Shown here: positions 62,159-64,000 of the stretch, in pieces
Layout: each line of letters begins with the position of its first letter
Numbering within the stretch: the first letter of the stretch is position 1
Origin: Chaetoceros tenuissimus
Lineage: Eukaryota > Bacillariophyta > Thalassiosirophyceae > Chaetocerotales > Chaetocerotaceae
DNA length: 64,000 bases
Assembly (NCBI GenBank): GCA_021927905.1
Contig: BLLK01000019.1
Span: forward strand, 930,001 to 994,000
Reading direction: 5' to 3'
The notes under the pieces: model-generated
What the model was told of the DNA's origin: nothing
The model's input: the letters and a program-made list of their open reading frames with translations, nothing else
The model's database searches: none
Program-made: the position numbers and the translations under genes

Positions 62159-63096
62159 ATGAATCAGCAGGTCGGTTTAAATATTGTTGAAGAATTGTTT
62201 TCTACTCAATTTCTTTTGATTTTGTCTCAATAACTTTTCTTGTCTTTATTAAGCTTCAGGTGAACGAAGAAGAGGTACAACGCACTGATAATGTATATGC
62301 AAAAGGCAATATCCGTTGGTAAGTAGAGTCATGTTCATATAGGACATCTAACTTCTGCATCCCTCACCACATCACATCACATTTGGTTGTGTTTTGTTTT
62401 GATCGTATCTCATATCATTATTTTCTGCCCGTTTCTTAAAGTGAGCTTGACACTGACACTACAAAAGCAGTCAGGCTTATCATCAAGGCTTTATGTTCCC
62501 ATCGTTCTCAATTGAATAAAACTGAAAAGACCGAGCTCCATCGTGAATTAGCACAATTCCTCTTACAAAATGTCCGCTGTTTACAGTGCAATGGTAAGAT
62601 AGACGGCGAAGTGAAAGTAGTATCACTAACTCGACAAAGCTGTTCCAAAAGATTTCTCAAGCCTTTCGCGAGCCGTGGGCCAAAGTTCCATTTCACTGCA
62701 ATAATGAATTGGATATCAATGAAGATGTAAAGATTCGATTTCTCCAACTACTCCAACAAATTGTAATTTTTGTTGACAATCGTCATCCACAAGTGAATAC
62801 AGTTATTGTAAACTGCCTCAAGCAAGTACTAGACGAGGTTTCAAATCAACTTGAACCTGTGCCCCCCCCCAGATATTACTAGAATCACAAATGTCGTGAA
62901 TAAAACCTTTGCTCCCACAAGTACTGGGATGAGAAACGAACAGATAGCTGATGCCACGGTAGGGTCTGAACTACAACAAGAAGACACACAAAATAATGAT
63001 TATGAGCCACTTCCCTACAATACACAGTCATCCGAAGCTGAAATTCAAGAAGCTATTTCTCATGTCTATGATGTCTTATTTGATGATGACATTTGA
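62159..63096 (+). pseudogene. Unrecognised 3-exon module gene, copy C (frame broken)
   Basis: Exons begin 62159-62170, 62260-62318 and 62442 as in copies A and B. Relative to copy B it has a 4-base loss near 62620 (GTAGTATCACT versus GTAGTTCAGATCACT) and one extra C in the C-tract near 62870. The shifted segment runs into a stop (ending ...HFHFTAIMNW ISMKM). The net change is three bases, so the 3' part (DATVGSELQQED ... VLFDDD) is back in frame and retains the segment lost in copy B. Confidence 0.8.
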
Positions 63097-63387
63097 GATG
63101 TGATACTTGCCTCTGTTGGGCGTACAAAGTGAGTATGTGTCTGGATTCTTGGCTGTGAAGACTCTCGATTTACTTGTGATGTGATTTTAAACAAATTTGA
63201 TAAGAGAATATATAAGACCAAAGCATAAGAAAAGAGTTAGCAGGAGTAACGAAATAAGTTGCTCGTACGAAGGACGTCATTCTATTTCAAAAAGTTGATC
63301 TTATCCTTTTAGTCTTCTTCTTTTGACTCAATACTTCTCCTTACTTTAACATTCTCCACTCAATTCGATTAACTCATTACCTTATTG

Positions 63388-64000
63388 CTATAGATGGTCT
63401 AATTTCGCATCATTGGCATTTCGTTTGCGAGACGTTTCATTATGACATTGACATTGTGAATGCTGTTTAATATATTCGACGCAGAATTTACTGTCATGAC
63501 TTTCCGCTGCATCCATGCCTCTTTTGGCAATGCAAAACCATTAATATGTATATATTCCAAGCATGCAACAGATCCCAGCCTCGCTGCTTCTATTGCACAC
63601 AATTTTGGATCGAATGCAAAGCCTCTTTCAATCAACAACTTAAAACAAGTGTACTTTCTATTGCGAATGGCTTCCATACAGAATTTATCATCAGATTTCC
63701 ACGCATCTTTGATGAGAAGGTCAACACAGTATACGTGACCTGCCCGTATAGTATTTAGTAGAGCAATTTCATTAGTTTCGAGCTGATGTTCTTTCATATA
63801 TCGCAAGCAGCGTATATGTGTAGGCATTGGAGACTGATTCTCCCTTAAGTACCCAGCGTAGCTATTTTCATCCCAACGAAAGCCATTTTCGTGGAGAGAG
63901 GCCAAGCATTCTAATTGCCCGTGGTTTGCGGCGTAACCAGCAATCGTTGTATCATTCTTGATCTCTTCACTTGACAAATGCTGCAAGGTTTGAGCAAGCC
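63388..64000 (-). pseudogene. Ankyrin-repeat gene, copy D (partial, cut by window end)
   Basis: 3' third of a further ankyrin copy: QHLSSEEIKNDTTIAGYAAN, HGQLECLASLHENGFRWDE, KSDDKFCMEAIRNRKYTCFK. One base is missing near 63515 (GCATCCATGCC versus GCATCCAATGCC), so the last ~40 codons are out of frame and the frame ends at 63399 instead of 63388. The gene continues beyond the window on the 5' side. Confidence 0.8.

Larger units (their letters stand above)
56185..64000. repeat. Tandem ~4.64-kb module copies (about 56185-60832 and 60833-64000+)
   Basis: Each module holds, in order, the F-box-like gene (minus), a bidirectional promoter, the 3-exon gene (plus), the ankyrin gene (minus) and the minisatellite. 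Offset 4,641 bp is exact from about 56900 to 57677. The older module is 44900-52087, where the ankyrin gene and head are still one gene. Confidence 0.85.

Noticed and set aside
1-64000. CRISPR arrays, bacterial operons, origins and riboswitches
   Set aside because: Spliceosomal introns, the tRNA intron and domain content show a eukaryotic nuclear sequence; no spaced direct-repeat array of CRISPR type was seen.

Overview
The window looks like nuclear DNA of a diatom (centric, Chaetoceros-like; the genus is inference). It is AT-rich, with short 70-110 bp GT-AG introns. Two proteins carry leader peptides of the diatom plastid type (signal peptide ending in a Phe-containing A-F-x-F or K-A-F motif). 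It also holds gametolysin-type (M11) peptidases ending in ShKT-like modules, a von Willebrand A/alpha-kinase fusion, diatom-type ankyrin proteins with an F-box-like head, and secreted proteins with Lys/Ser tails resembling silica-associated proteins. Reading frames were extended across introns by hand wherever domain continuity demanded it.

0-9 kb: a secreted protein with a KGSKSSS-repeat tail, an ankyrin-like protein, and a minus-strand cluster of three paralogous secreted proteins built from one unrecognised ~150-residue domain. The paralogues differ in their C-terminal tails: a hydrophobic GPI-like tail, Cys-rich modules plus an ShKT-like module, or a KAPK/KSSK tail. A leftover tail of a fourth copy lies between them. 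9-20 kb: RRM nucleolar-type protein, acetyl-CoA synthetase (3 exons), secreted cupin, plastid-type fasciclin protein, vWA-alpha-kinase (2 exons), PDZ-like protein, and an inverted pair of intron-containing tRNA-Tyr genes on 127-bp arms. 20-32 kb: membrane-anchored PLC-X protein, a disrupted multicopper oxidase, MORN protein, TPR protein, and RNase P subunit p30.

32-41 kb: three tandem copies of a 5-exon M11 metallopeptidase gene. They show a precise intron presence/absence difference, mosaic sequence suggesting gene conversion, a MITE, and an antisense fragment of the neighbouring DUF1295 gene that marks the duplication history. 41-45 kb: DUF1295 protein, lipid-droplet-type hydrolase, and a serpin whose frame breaks inside the reactive-centre loop.

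45-64 kb: a repeated module of three genes (F-box/ankyrin gene, an unrecognised 3-exon gene divergent from it, and a second ankyrin gene convergent on that), present as one older copy and two young copies about 4.64 kb apart, the last cut by the window end. Inserted in it is the most striking object, a 4,095-bp TA-flanked Tc1/mariner-type transposon (52088-56182) with two convergent genes: a DD34E transposase and a 675-residue protein of unknown function. Its 211-bp terminal inverted repeats include the start codons of both genes, so both must be driven from duplicate TIR promoters. The empty site is preserved in the next module copy. A 654-bp palindrome (297-bp arms) sits nearby.
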